Shown here piece after piece: positions 55,858 to 64,000 of a DNA stretch of 64,000 nucleotides. The translations under genes and the position numbers were made by a program. The stretch covers positions 848,001 through 912,000 of the forward strand of contig NZ_CP053562.1 of NCBI RefSeq assembly GCF_002085925.2. The letters are read 5' to 3'. The notes beneath the pieces were generated by a model that saw nothing but the letters and a program-made list of their open reading frames with translations, did no database searches and was not told the DNA's origin. Source of the DNA: Thioclava electrotropha (GTDB lineage Bacteria; Pseudomonadota; Alphaproteobacteria; Rhodobacterales; Rhodobacteraceae). Positions within the stretch are counted from its first letter, which is position 1, and each line of letters begins with the position of its first letter.

Positions 55858-55861
<4 letters not shown>
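54971..55861 (+). CDS. dgoK: 2-dehydro-3-deoxygalactonokinase
   Basis: The 296-residue protein matches Dgo[15 protein letters not shown] at the N-terminus (phosphate-binding region), [39 protein letters not shown] and a C-terminal [13 protein letters not shown]. It phosphorylates 2-dehydro-3-deoxygalactonate made by DgoD. It overlaps the alpha-galactosidase and dgoA genes by 4 bp on each side. Confidence 0.95.
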
Positions 55862-56462
<601 letters not shown>

Positions 56463-56466
<4 letters not shown>

Positions 56467-57317
56467 GTTTCGAGATTTTCGACGACCGCGCCTGTTTCCT
56501 TGGCGAGGGGCCGTTCTGGCATCCCGAACGTGGCCAGCTGTTCTGGTTCGACATCCTCGCGGGGCGGATGCTCAGCCGCGACGCGAGCAGGCCGCGCGAA
56601 TGGGAGATCGGGCAGATGGCTTCGGCTGCGGGCTGGGTCGATGCCGAGACGCTGGTGATCTCGACCGAGACCGGGCTGCGTCGTTTCGACATCTCCACGG
56701 GTGCGCATGAGCCGCTCGCCGCGATCGAGGCCGACAGCACCGCCACCCGCTGCAACGATGGCCGGGCCGATCCGATGGGCGGCTTCTGGGCGTCGACCAT
56801 GGGCAAGAACGCGGAGACGGGCGCGGGGGCGATCTACCGCTATTTCGAGGGCACGGTGGAGCGGCTCTTTCCCGAGATCACCATCCCCAATTCGATCTGT
56901 TTCGCGCCGGACGGCCGGCGCGCCTATTTCGCCGACACCCCGACCGGAAAGATCATGACCGTCGCGCTCGACGCGCAGGGTTGGCCCGAGGACGCGCCGG
57001 AAATCTTCGTCGATCTGAGTGCGGAGGGTCTGAACCCCGACGGCGCGCAGACCGATGCCGAGGGCGCACTCTGGAGTGCGCAATGGGGGGCTGGGCGCGT
57101 GGCGCGCTACCTGCCCGACGGGCGCTTCGACCGGGCGATCGCGGTCGGCGGGCGGCACAGTTCCTGTCCCGCTTTCGGCGGAGCGGAGTTCACGACGCTT
57201 TTCGTGACCACGGCTCAGGAAGGGATCGAGGCGCCCGACGTCGCGCAGGGCCGGGTCTATTGCGCCCCCTCCGGGATTGCAGGGCGACCCGAGCCCGCGG
57301 TGCGACTCGACGGGTGA
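56463..57317 (+). CDS. SMP-30/gluconolactonase-family lactonase, probable galactonolactonase
   Basis: The 284-residue six-bladed propeller of the SMP-30/LRE family has [17 protein letters not shown] (with a metal Glu), [19 protein letters not shown] and [22 protein letters not shown]. The conserved Glu, Asn and Asp metal ligands are present. It probably hydrolyses the galactonolactone made by galactose dehydrogenase. The 4-bp overlap with dgoA completes an unbroken coupled operon. Confidence 0.9.
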
Positions 57318-57377
57318 TCGCAATGCGTGCAGCGAAGCTCGGGCGAACACAGCACGGGCTTGCTGCGCTTTCTCGGG

Positions 57378-57401
57378 GACGATCCGGCTTTCCGGATCGT
57401 C
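57378..57401. terminator. Bidirectional terminator between dgo operon and LuxR-like gene
   Basis: A perfect 10-bp stem (GACGATCCGG at 57378-57387 with CCGGATCGTC at 57392-57401) with a CTTT loop ends exactly at the stop codon of the convergent minus-strand gene. No long T-run follows. Confidence 0.75.
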
Positions 57402-57872
57402 TCAGAAGCGGAGTTCAGACCGGAGCCGCTCCAACTCGCCCTCGGACAACGACTCGACACCTTTCGTCATCTCGTGAAGCTCTTCCAGGAGCGCTCGGGC
57501 TTCCTCGGCCTCAGCGTCTTCGATCTTCCGCGAAGGGTGTGTGAAAAATCCAGCGGACCGGGAGGTCTCCCCGATCGCGATGGCCTTCCCGAAGCGCAGT
57601 CCGAATTCGGCGGCCTGACCGAACACATTGCTCTCGTCTTGGTCCGCGAGCTCGGACCAATCACAAATCCCTGTATGGGTCATCGCCCACTTGACCGTCG
57701 GATCGACGAATACGAGGCCGTTTGCGGTGTAGAAATTCATCCATTCTTGTGGATATGTCTGGTAGAGCAGCGTAGGATTGGCGAAGCGAATGTGCAGCCC
57801 TAGGGCGAATTTCCAATCAGATACTTCACCCAGACGTTGCAAGCTCTGGCGCATTTCATGCACGTCGATCAT
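57402..57872 (-). CDS. Autoinducer-binding-domain protein lacking a helix-turn-helix (LuxR-like, truncated)
   Basis: The 156-residue protein starts at ATG 57872 (AAGGA, 8 bases). It consists of the LuxR autoinducer-binding fold: WKFALGLHIRF, YPQEWMNFYTANGLVFVDPTVKWA, DWSEL and GFFTHPS. It ends in an acidic helix (EELHEMTKGVESLSEGELERL), with no GerE-type DNA-binding domain. The stop coincides with a terminator, so there is no downstream remnant. It may sequester a ligand or dimerise with a full LuxR protein, as TrlR-like proteins do; that is an inference. It is divergent from a complete LuxR-type gene. Confidence 0.8.
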   Translation of the reverse strand: MIDVHEMRQSLQRLGEVSDWKFALGLHIRFANPTLLYQTYPQEWMNFYTANGLVFVDPTVKWAMTHTGICDWSELADQDESNVFGQAAEFGLRFGKAIAIGETSRSAGFFTHPSRKIEDAEAEEARALLEELHEMTKGVESLSEGELERLRSELRF

Positions 57873-57980
57873 GCAGCTATCCTTGTATAAACTTGACAGA
57901 AATTCTTGACCAAAACGCCGCGGCACTAGCTTGGCCTAATTGAGCTCTCCTCTTTGGTGACTATAAATCCCTCGGAGGGA

Positions 57981-58601
57981 ATGGAAGATCGAAACGACAC
58001 GATGCTAAGTGATTTTCAAAGTCTTTTCGCCGAACGCGCGCCAGCCGGTTGCTACATCGCTTTGCGGGCGGGTTTCTTCGCGCCTGAGGCCGAGTTGAAC
58101 CTGTTTCCGGCTGACTGGATCAATCATTATACCTTTTCTGGACTGGCGCTGGCCGACCCGCTGTTGCGTTGGTGTCAGGAAAATTCGGGCTATGCGCGAT
58201 GGAAGGACATAGACAGCTTCGTCGGCACGGACTTCATGCGCGACTATCGGAAATTTGGCTTCGAATTCGGAAGTGTCGTGTCGATCCATGGGACGGAGGA
58301 GATGCCGAAGCGGAGCCTCGGGATCTTTGCGCGCGCTGACCGGGAGCTGCACGTCTCCGAGATGGAAGAGATCGAGACGGTGCTGTCGCGCATCCATGCC
58401 GCCGAGCCCGAGATGCCGACAGAGGCGCAGATGCAGGCCCTTCAACTCTATTCCAAGGGCTATCTGCACAAGCAAGTCGCCCACGAATTGCAGCTCTCGG
58501 TCGGCGGGGTAAAGGCCCGTCTCAGGGGCGCTGCGGACCGCCTCGGGGCCAAGACATTGAGAGAAGCTGCGAGCATCGCTGCAAGTCGCGGCCTGCTGTA
58601 A
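57981..58601 (+). CDS. LuxR-family transcriptional regulator (autoinducer-binding plus HTH)
   Basis: The 206-residue protein has an N-terminal autoinducer-binding-like domain (FPADWINHYTFSGLALADPLLRWCQ; DFMRDYRKFGFEFG) and a C-terminal helix-turn-helix (QLYSKGYLHKQVAHELQLSVGGVKARLRGAADRLGA). The HTH is shorter and more divergent than the classical GerE domain. ATG 57981 follows GGAGG closely; GTG 57954 is an alternative. No luxI synthase is in the window, so it may be a LuxR solo. It is divergent from the HTH-less homologue. Confidence 0.82.
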   Translation: MEDRNDTMLSDFQSLFAERAPAGCYIALRAGFFAPEAELNLFPADWINHYTFSGLALADPLLRWCQENSGYARWKDIDSFVGTDFMRDYRKFGFEFGSVVSIHGTEEMPKRSLGIFARADRELHVSEMEEIETVLSRIHAAEPEMPTEAQMQALQLYSKGYLHKQVAHELQLSVGGVKARLRGAADRLGAKTLREAASIAASRGLL

Positions 58602-58646
58602 GCTTTGACGCTCCACCGGGTTTTCCTCTTGCGAAGACGATAGCCG

Positions 58647-58681
58647 AAAGCCGCGTTGCGCCAATCGGCGCGGGGGGCTTT
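58647..58681. terminator. Bidirectional terminator between luxR and glucose importer
   Basis: AAAGCC (58647-58652) pairs with GGCTTT (58676-58681) and GCGCC (58658-58662) with GGCGC (58667-58671) around an AATC loop, with an internal bulge. It lies between two convergent genes, with AT-rich flanks on both sides. Confidence 0.7.
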
Positions 58682-58702
58682 AGGGGCTTACGAAGGTCCG
58701 CG

Positions 58703-59824
58703 TCACAGGCGCAGGCCGGTCTCGGCATCGAAGACCTTGGCCTTGCCCATATCGACCTCGAAGCTGAAGGGCGCGCCCGGGGGCAGGGCATCCTCCGGGC
58801 GGACCCGGGCGATCACCTCGATCTCGCCAAGGGCGAAGACGATCATCGTGTCGGGGCCTGTCGGCTCGACCAGATCGACCGGGCGTTCGAAGACGAAACG
58901 GTCGGGGCCGGGCAGTTCGGTCCCGGCCATGAAGATCGCCTCCGGCCGGAGCCCCAGAACGACCTTGTGTCCATCGGGTGCGGTGACCCGCTCGGTGAAC
59001 CTCGCAGGCAGGGGAAAGCGAAGCGCCCCCGCCGTGCCCTCGGCCACCTCCACCGACAGCGCGCCCGTCTGCCCATCGCGCCGCAGAGCGCCTGGCAGCA
59101 TGTTCATCGACGGCGATCCCATGAAGCTCGCGACGAAGAGGTCCACCGGATCGTCGTAGATCTCTCCGGGTTCGGCCACCTGACGGATATGTCCGTTATC
59201 CATCACCGCGATCCGGGTCGCCAGCGTCATCGCCTCGATCTGGTCGTGGGTGACATAGACAACGGTCTTGCCCAGCCGCTGGTGCAGCTTCTTGATCTCG
59301 GTGCGCATCTCGATCCGCAGCTTGGCGTCGAGGTTCGACAAGGGCTCGTCGAACAGGAACACTTCGGGCTTGCGCACCAGCGCCCGGCCCATCGCGACGC
59401 GTTGGCGCTGGCCGCCCGAAAGCTGACCGGGCTTGCGGTCCAGATAGGGGTGGATCTGCAGAAGCGTGCTGAACTCCTCGACTGCGGTGGCCTGTTCGGC
59501 GCGCGGGACGTGGCGGGTCTGCATCCCGAAGGTGATGTTCTCGCGCACCGTCTTGGTCGGGTAGAGCGCGTAGGACTGGAACACCATCGCGATGTCGCGG
59601 TCGCGCGGCGGGGTGTCGTCGACCAGCCGCCCGGCGATCTCGATATGGCCGTCGCTCAGCGTCTCGAGCCCGGCGATCAGGTTGAGCAGGGTGGACTTGC
59701 CGCAGCCCGAAGGCCCGACGAGGACGATGAACTCGCCCGCTTCGATCTCGAGGTCGATACCCTTGATCACCTCGTTCGTTCCGAAGCGTTTGCGCACGCC
59801 CTGAAGGGAAATTCCCGCTGCCAT
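58703..59824 (-). CDS. Sugar ABC transporter ATP-binding protein (UgpC/MalK/GtsD type)
   Basis: The 373-residue ATPase starts at ATG 59824; the frame is open much further upstream, but that part lies inside the permease gene. It has Walker A GPSGCGKST, LSGGQRQRVAMGR, FLFDEPLSNLD and THDQIEAM, with a C-terminal TOBE domain. It is the last gene of the minus-strand importer operon. Confidence 0.92.
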   Translation of the reverse strand: MAAGISLQGVRKRFGTNEVIKGIDLEIEAGEFIVLVGPSGCGKSTLLNLIAGLETLSDGHIEIAGRLVDDTPPRDRDIAMVFQSYALYPTKTVRENITFGMQTRHVPRAEQATAVEEFSTLLQIHPYLDRKPGQLSGGQRQRVAMGRALVRKPEVFLFDEPLSNLDAKLRIEMRTEIKKLHQRLGKTVVYVTHDQIEAMTLATRIAVMDNGHIRQVAEPGEIYDDPVDLFVASFMGSPSMNMLPGALRRDGQTGALSVEVAEGTAGALRFPLPARFTERVTAPDGHKVVLGLRPEAIFMAGTELPGPDRFVFERPVDLVEPTGPDTMIVFALGEIEVIARVRPEDALPPGAPFSFEVDMGKAKVFDAETGLRL

Positions 59825-59826
59825 TG

Positions 59827-60720
59827 CTACCCTTTCACCGCTCCGGCCGAGAGCCCGCGCACGAACCAAGCTCCGGCGACGACATAAACCGCCAGCGTCG
59901 GCAGCGCCGCGATGATCGCCGCGGCCATGTCGACATTGTATTCCTTCACCCCGGTCGAGGTGTTCACCACGTTGTTGAGCGCCACCGTCACCGGGTTGCT
60001 GTCGCCGATGGTGAAGGCCACGCCGAACAGGAAATCGTTCCAGATCTGGGTGAACTGCCAGATCACGGTCACCACGATGGCGGGCAGCGACATTGGCAGC
60101 ACGAGCCGGAAGAAGATGCCGAAGAAGCCCGCCCCGTCGACCTTCGCCGCCTGAATGATGCCGCTGGAGACCCCGATGAAGAAATTGCGGAAGAACAGCG
60201 TGGTGAAGGCGAGGCCATAGACCGTGTGTACGAGGATCAGCCCCGGGATTGTGCCCGCAAGGCCAAGCTGGCCCAGCACCCGCGCCATCGGCAGCAAGAT
60301 CACCTGAAACGGGATGAAGGCGCCGAACAGCATCAGCGCGAAGATCGTGTCGGCGCCGCGAAAGCGCCACTTGGTTAGCGCATAGCCGTTGAGCGCGCCG
60401 AGTATCGTCGAGATCGCCACCGCCGGCACGGTCATCATCACCGAGTTCCACATATAGGGTGCCAGCCCGTTGCAGCGCACGCCCACGCAGGCGCTGTTCC
60501 ACGCCTTCTCCCAGGCGCTGAAGTCGAACTCTTTCGGCAGGCTGATCAGCGAGCCTTCCCGGATCTCGGCCAGCGATTTCAGCGAGGTCGAGATCATCAC
60601 CAGAAGCGGGATCAGGTAGTAGACGCAGAACACCCCGAGCACGGCGAACAGCACGGCGCGCATCAGGCTGTGATGCAGCCCCCTGCGCTGAACGATCCCG
60701 CTTGTGTTGCGCCCGCTCAT
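59827..60720 (-). CDS. Sugar ABC transporter permease (MalG/GtsC type)
   Basis: The 297-residue membrane protein has the MalG layout (TSLKSLAEIREGSL after helix 1; QAAKVDGAGFFGIFFRLVLP in the EAA-equivalent loop, with Gln for the usual Glu; tail RGLSAGAVKG). The sequence around CVGVRCNGLAPYMWNSVMM is typical of glucose/mannose importers. Its start overlaps the upstream permease by 4 bp. Confidence 0.9.
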   Translation of the reverse strand: MSGRNTSGIVQRRGLHHSLMRAVLFAVLGVFCVYYLIPLLVMISTSLKSLAEIREGSLISLPKEFDFSAWEKAWNSACVGVRCNGLAPYMWNSVMMTVPAVAISTILGALNGYALTKWRFRGADTIFALMLFGAFIPFQVILLPMARVLGQLGLAGTIPGLILVHTVYGLAFTTLFFRNFFIGVSSGIIQAAKVDGAGFFGIFFRLVLPMSLPAIVVTVIWQFTQIWNDFLFGVAFTIGDSNPVTVALNNVVNTSTGVKEYNVDMAAAIIAALPTLAVYVVAGAWFVRGLSAGAVKG

Positions 60721-61619
60721 CCGCCGGTCTTCCTCAGTTCCGAGTAGAGATAGGGCACGATGATCGCGATGACCGTCATCAGCATCATCGTGGCGCTCGC
60801 CGCCGCGACGCCCAGCTCGCTGCGCTGGAAGGCGAAGGAATACATGAAGGTGGCGGGCATGTCGGTGGCATAGCCCGGCCCCCCGCCGGTCAGCGCGATC
60901 ACCAGATCGAAGCTCTTGATCGCGAGATGGGCGAGGATGATGACGGTGGACAGGAACACCGGCCGCAGCATCGGCAGCACGATCCCGGTATAGGTGCGCC
61001 ACAGCCCCGCGCCGTCGATCGCCGCCGCTTTCAGGACCTCGTCATCGACCGAGCGGAGCCCCGCCAGAAACAGCGCCATCGCGTAGCCGGAGCTTTGCCA
61101 GACGGCTGCGATCACAACCGTGTAGATCGCGTAATGAGAGTTCACCAACCAGTCGAAACTGAAATTCTCGAACCCGGCCTGATGCATCAGCCGCTCCAGC
61201 CCGAGGCCGGGGTTCAGCATCCATTTCCAGACCGTGCCGGTGACGATGAAACTGAGCGCCATCGGGTAGAGGTAGATCGTGCGGATCACCCCCTCGATGC
61301 GCACCTTCTGATCTAGCAGGATCGCCAGAAGGATGCCGATCGCCATCGAGATCGAGATGAACAGGCCCGAGAAGACGAAGAGATTGCGGATCGCCACATA
61401 CCAGCGTGGCGTCTCCCAGAGCCGGACATATTGGCTCAGCCCGTCGAACTGGTAGTTGGGCATCACTCCTGACCGGGTCAGCGAGATATAGGCCGTCCAG
61501 AGGATGAAGCCGTAAACGAAGAACAGGCTCGCCGCGAAAAGCGGCGAGACCACGATCGCGGGCAGGCGCCGTTCCAGCGCCCGCCCGAACCTTGCCATGG
61601 GCCCCGTGCCTCCGGGCAT
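60717..61619 (-). CDS. Sugar ABC transporter permease (MalF/GtsB type)
   Basis: The 300-residue membrane protein has six hydrophobic helices and the EAA-like loop KAAAIDGAGLWRTY. The segment MPNYQFDGLSQYVRLWETPRW is characteristic of the glucose-type permeases. It lies 8 bp after the binding-protein gene with no hairpin between, unlike the other four importers in the window. Confidence 0.9.
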   Translation of the reverse strand: MPGGTGPMARFGRALERRLPAIVVSPLFAASLFFVYGFILWTAYISLTRSGVMPNYQFDGLSQYVRLWETPRWYVAIRNLFVFSGLFISISMAIGILLAILLDQKVRIEGVIRTIYLYPMALSFIVTGTVWKWMLNPGLGLERLMHQAGFENFSFDWLVNSHYAIYTVVIAAVWQSSGYAMALFLAGLRSVDDEVLKAAAIDGAGLWRTYTGIVLPMLRPVFLSTVIILAHLAIKSFDLVIALTGGGPGYATDMPATFMYSFAFQRSELGVAAASATMMLMTVIAIIVPYLYSELRKTGG

Positions 61620-61627
61620 TGCAGGCC

Positions 61628-62887
61628 CTAGTTTTCCTGCGCGCGCTTGATCGCGGCCGCAAGTTGCTTGACCGCGTCCTCGGAACTCATGTCAGAGTTG
61701 AAGAAAGCGGTCACGAGATCGAGGAACTCGCCCCGCACCGAGCGCGGCACCGCCATCTCATGCGCCATCGAAGGCACCAGCGTGTCGTTCTCGATCGCCG
61801 CCAGCAGGTCTTCATGCGAGCGTTTGGCGCAGGCGTCGAAATCGTCGAGCGGCACGTCCGTGCGCGCCGGGATCGACCCCTTGGCGAGGTTGAACACCTT
61901 CTGGAACTCGGGCGACATGATCAGTCGTGCAAGCACTTTCTGACCCTCGATACGGTCCTCGCCCTCCACCTTGAAGAAGGTGAAGCTGTCCGAGTTCAGC
62001 ACGAAGCCCTTGCCCGGCGTGGGCCAGCACAGGAAATCCTGTTCCGGTACTTTGCCGGCGGCAAGGAATTCGCCCTTCGCCCAGTCGCCCATGATCTGGA
62101 AACCGGCCTCGCCGCGCATTACCATCGCGGTCGCGAGGTTCCAGTCGCGTCCCGAGAAGTTCGGATCGACATAGCCGCGCAGCTTGCGCAGCTGGTCGAA
62201 GGACTTGACCATCATGTCCGAGGTCAGAGCCTCCGGATCGAGCTCCACCAGCGCCTTGCGGAAGAAATCGGCGCCGCCGATGCCAAGCACCACGTCTTCG
62301 AACAGCGTCGCGTCCTGCCACGGCTGACCGCCATGGGCGAGCGGTACGATGCCCGCCGCCTGCAGCTTGTCGGCGGCGGCGTTGAACTCGTCCCATGTCG
62401 TGGGCATCTCCTCGACGCCCGCTTTCTTGAGCGCCTCGGGGTTGGCCCACATCCAGTCGACGCGGTGGATGTTGACCGGGGCTGCGACGTATTTGCCCTG
62501 ATATTTCATGATCTCGGCCAGCGCCGGCGGCAGCACCGAGTCCCAGTTGCCTTCGTCCGCGACGGACTGAACGTCGTTCAGCGCGCCTTGCTCGGCCCAT
62601 TCCTGGATACCCGGCCCTTTGAGCTGCACGGCCGTCGGCGGATTGCCGGCCACGACGCGGGCGCGCAGCGCCGTCATCGCGGCATCGCCGCCACCGCCCG
62701 CGATCGGCGAGTCGATCCATTCGCCGCCCTCGGCCTCGAAGGCTTTCTTCAGTTCTCCGACGGCCTTGGCCTCGCCGCCCGAAGTCCACCAGTGCAGGAC
62801 CTCGACCGTGCCATCCGCCCGTGCCGCGCTCGCTGAGAGCGCGCCGGCGACACTCACGACCGCCATCATGGCTTTACAAATGTGCAT
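61628..62887 (-). CDS. Glucose/mannose-type ABC transporter substrate-binding protein
   Basis: The 419-residue protein starts at ATG 62887 behind GGAGGAGG. It has a signal peptide (MMAVVSVAGALSASAARA) and the mature sequence starts GTVEVLHWWTSGGEAKAVGELKKAF. The conserved WTSGGEAKA and APVNIHRVDWMWAN segments are typical of GtsA-like glucose/mannose-binding proteins. Expression would be high, given the strong ribosome-binding site. It lies 88 bp from an FNR box that may serve the divergent ATPase gene. Confidence 0.9.
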   Translation of the reverse strand: MHICKAMMAVVSVAGALSASAARADGTVEVLHWWTSGGEAKAVGELKKAFEAEGGEWIDSPIAGGGGDAAMTALRARVVAGNPPTAVQLKGPGIQEWAEQGALNDVQSVADEGNWDSVLPPALAEIMKYQGKYVAAPVNIHRVDWMWANPEALKKAGVEEMPTTWDEFNAAADKLQAAGIVPLAHGGQPWQDATLFEDVVLGIGGADFFRKALVELDPEALTSDMMVKSFDQLRKLRGYVDPNFSGRDWNLATAMVMRGEAGFQIMGDWAKGEFLAAGKVPEQDFLCWPTPGKGFVLNSDSFTFFKVEGEDRIEGQKVLARLIMSPEFQKVFNLAKGSIPARTDVPLDDFDACAKRSHEDLLAAIENDTLVPSMAHEMAVPRSVRGEFLDLVTAFFNSDMSSEDAVKQLAAAIKRAQEN

Positions 62888-62974
62888 GTTTTCCTCCTCC
62901 TCCCGGTCGAGTTCGCGGTCCATGATCGCAGCCCGACACGAGATTTAGGCTGAGACGACAGGCGCAGAACGTCA

Positions 62975-62988
62975 TTGATCTCGATCAA
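62975..62988. promoter_or_regulatory. Consensus FNR/FnrL binding site
   Basis: TTGATCTCGATCAA fits the FNR consensus TTGAT-N4-ATCAA perfectly. It lies 115 bp before the P-type ATPase start and 88 bp before the divergent binding-protein start. FnrL is the oxygen-responsive regulator of Rhodobacterales and would activate at low oxygen. Assignment to the ATPase is more likely but unproven. Confidence 0.8.
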
Positions 62989-63103
62989 CGATTTGTGAAT
63001 CACGGGTGAGGCGGACGGGGGCAGAGGCGAGTGTGACCCGTGGCATCCCTACACAGGTCCGGGCGATTGCGCTGCCTGCCGAAAGGCTTACCATCGCCGC
63101 GGG

Positions 63104-64000
63104 ATGACTGAAGGCCTCGTGATGCAGGATACCGACGCCGCGCCAGCTTTTGCCGAAACCGCCGAGGCGGTGATCGCGCGTCTGTCCGTCCCTTTTCCGA
63201 ACGGGCTGAGCGCTGAGGAGGCCGCCACGCGCCTCGCGCGCCACGGCCCGAACGCTCTGCGTCGTCCCAAGCCCCGAAGTGCATTGCGCATCCTGCTGCA
63301 TCAGTTTCAGGGGGTGATCGTCGCGCTTCTCGTTCTGGCAACGATATTCTCGCTGGTCATCAACGATATCGTCGAGGCGCTGGCGATCCTCGTCGTGCTG
63401 CTCTTGAACGGCGCGATCGGGTTTTTCACGGAGTTGCGCGCCACCCGCTCGATGGAGGCGCTGTTCAGCGTCGCCGAGGTCCGCACCCGCGTCCGTCGGG
63501 ACGGGATGCTGATCGAGGTGGATGCCCGCGATCTCGTGCCGGGCGATCTCGTGATGCTCGAAGCGGGCGATGTGGTGACCGCCGATCTGCGGCTCGTCGA
63601 GGCGTCGGGGCTTCATTGTGACGAATCCGTGCTGACCGGCGAGTCCCTTCCGGTGCTCAAGACCACCAAACCGCTGCCATCCGATGCGGTGCTGGGGGAT
63701 CGCACCAATATGGGGTTCAAGGGCGCGGCCGTCACACGGGGGGCCGGAACCGGCGTGGTGGTGCGGACCGGCATGGAGACCGAGATCGGCAAGATCAGCC
63801 AGCTTGCGATGGCGGCCAGTACGGAACCCACACCGCTCGAACACCAATTGACGCGGCTCGGGCAGCGACTGGTCTGGCTGACGATCGTTCTTGCCGTCGC
63901 GATCATCGTGACGGGGCTGGCGCAGGGCCACCCGCTCACCAGTATGATCCAGACCGGGGTCGCGCTTGCCGTGGCCGCGATCCCCGAAGGCATCCCCGTC
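63104..64000 (+). CDS. Cation-transporting P-type ATPase, N-terminal part (partial)
   Basis: The open frame runs from ATG 63104 to the window edge (299 residues) without a stop. It has the cation-ATPase N-terminal domain (GLSAEEAATRLARHGPNAL), two membrane helices (about 68-105), the actuator domain with TGES at residues 178-181, and the start of M4 with AVAAIPEGIPV. These belong to the P2-type (Ca2+/Na+/H+) ATPases, with the M4 Pro-Glu-Gly-Ile-Pro ion-binding motif. The phosphorylation site DKTGT lies beyond the edge. The ion is unknown. An FNR box lies upstream. Confidence 0.9.
   Translation, partial: MTEGLVMQDTDAAPAFAETAEAVIARLSVPFPNGLSAEEAATRLARHGPNALRRPKPRSALRILLHQFQGVIVALLVLATIFSLVINDIVEALAILVVLLLNGAIGFFTELRATRSMEALFSVAEVRTRVRRDGMLIEVDARDLVPGDLVMLEAGDVVTADLRLVEASGLHCDESVLTGESLPVLKTTKPLPSDAVLGDRTNMGFKGAAVTRGAGTGVVVRTGMETEIGKISQLAMAASTEPTPLEHQLTRLGQRLVWLTIVLAVAIIVTGLAQGHPLTSMIQTGVALAVAAIPEGIPV

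Noticed and set aside
59825..60502. Upstream extension of the ATP-binding protein frame at 58703-59824
   Set aside because: It overlaps the permease gene in another frame; Met at 59824 begins the conserved ATPase sequence.

Overview
The window is a GC-rich, tightly packed chromosomal segment from an alphaproteobacterium, most likely of the Rhodobacteraceae/Paracoccaceae. Reasons: GC-rich third codon positions, many ATGA/GTGA/TGATG gene overlaps, several solute-binding-protein ABC importers, a CoxMSL-type molybdenum hydroxylase cluster, LuxR-type regulators and an FnrL-type TTGAT-N4-ATCAA site. The genus cannot be fixed from the sequence alone. No rRNA, tRNA, CRISPR array, prophage or intact insertion sequence was seen.

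Layout. (1) 1-2119: end of a polyamine-type ABC permease pair and an iron-dependent alcohol dehydrogenase. (2) 2393-8894: a LacI regulator with twin operator repeats, a sugar ABC importer and a cytoplasmic GH32-like five-bladed propeller hydrolase. (3) 9052-23723: an acid-sugar (tetronate-like) catabolic region. It holds OtnK kinase, OtnC decarboxylase, OtnI isomerase, 3-hydroxyisobutyrate-dehydrogenase-family enzymes, an aldo/keto reductase, an Asp/Glu-racemase-fold protein, an RbsCBA-type importer, an epimerase-fold dehydrogenase, a LacI regulator, an SDR and a tartrate-dehydrogenase-like enzyme. Four related CG-centred palindromes suggest one LacI regulon. (4) 23862-37653: NIPSNAP and MobA/MocA-like genes divergent from a TetR regulator, then a Tat-exported sugar-type ABC importer that leads directly into a three-subunit molybdenum hydroxylase, a GarR-like reductase, CoxG, an M20 amidohydrolase and XdhC. 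Two matching palindromes flank tetR. (5) 37829-43167: an ECF41-type sigma factor with its carboxymuconolactone-decarboxylase partner behind a textbook ECF41 promoter, a decayed alpha/beta hydrolase, a cytochrome c, YtoQ and KatG. (6) 43496-57317: a divergent galactoside regulon controlled by IclR. It has an importer, alpha- and beta-galactosidases and the whole De Ley-Doudoroff route (galactose dehydrogenase, lactonase, DgoD, DgoK, DgoA). (7) 57402-58601: a divergent pair of LuxR-like proteins, one lacking its DNA-binding domain. (8) 58703-62887: a glucose/mannose-type ABC importer. (9) 62975-64000: an FNR box and the start of a P-type cation ATPase.

The common theme is carbohydrate and organic-acid scavenging: five sugar-type ABC importers, each next to the enzymes for its likely substrate and most next to a local regulator. 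Four of the five binding-protein genes are followed by a strong GC-rich hairpin before the next gene, which probably sets the excess of binding protein over membrane components. The part that best fits an undescribed system is region 4, where a carbohydrate-type importer and a molybdenum hydroxylase appear to be one transcription unit under a TetR regulator.
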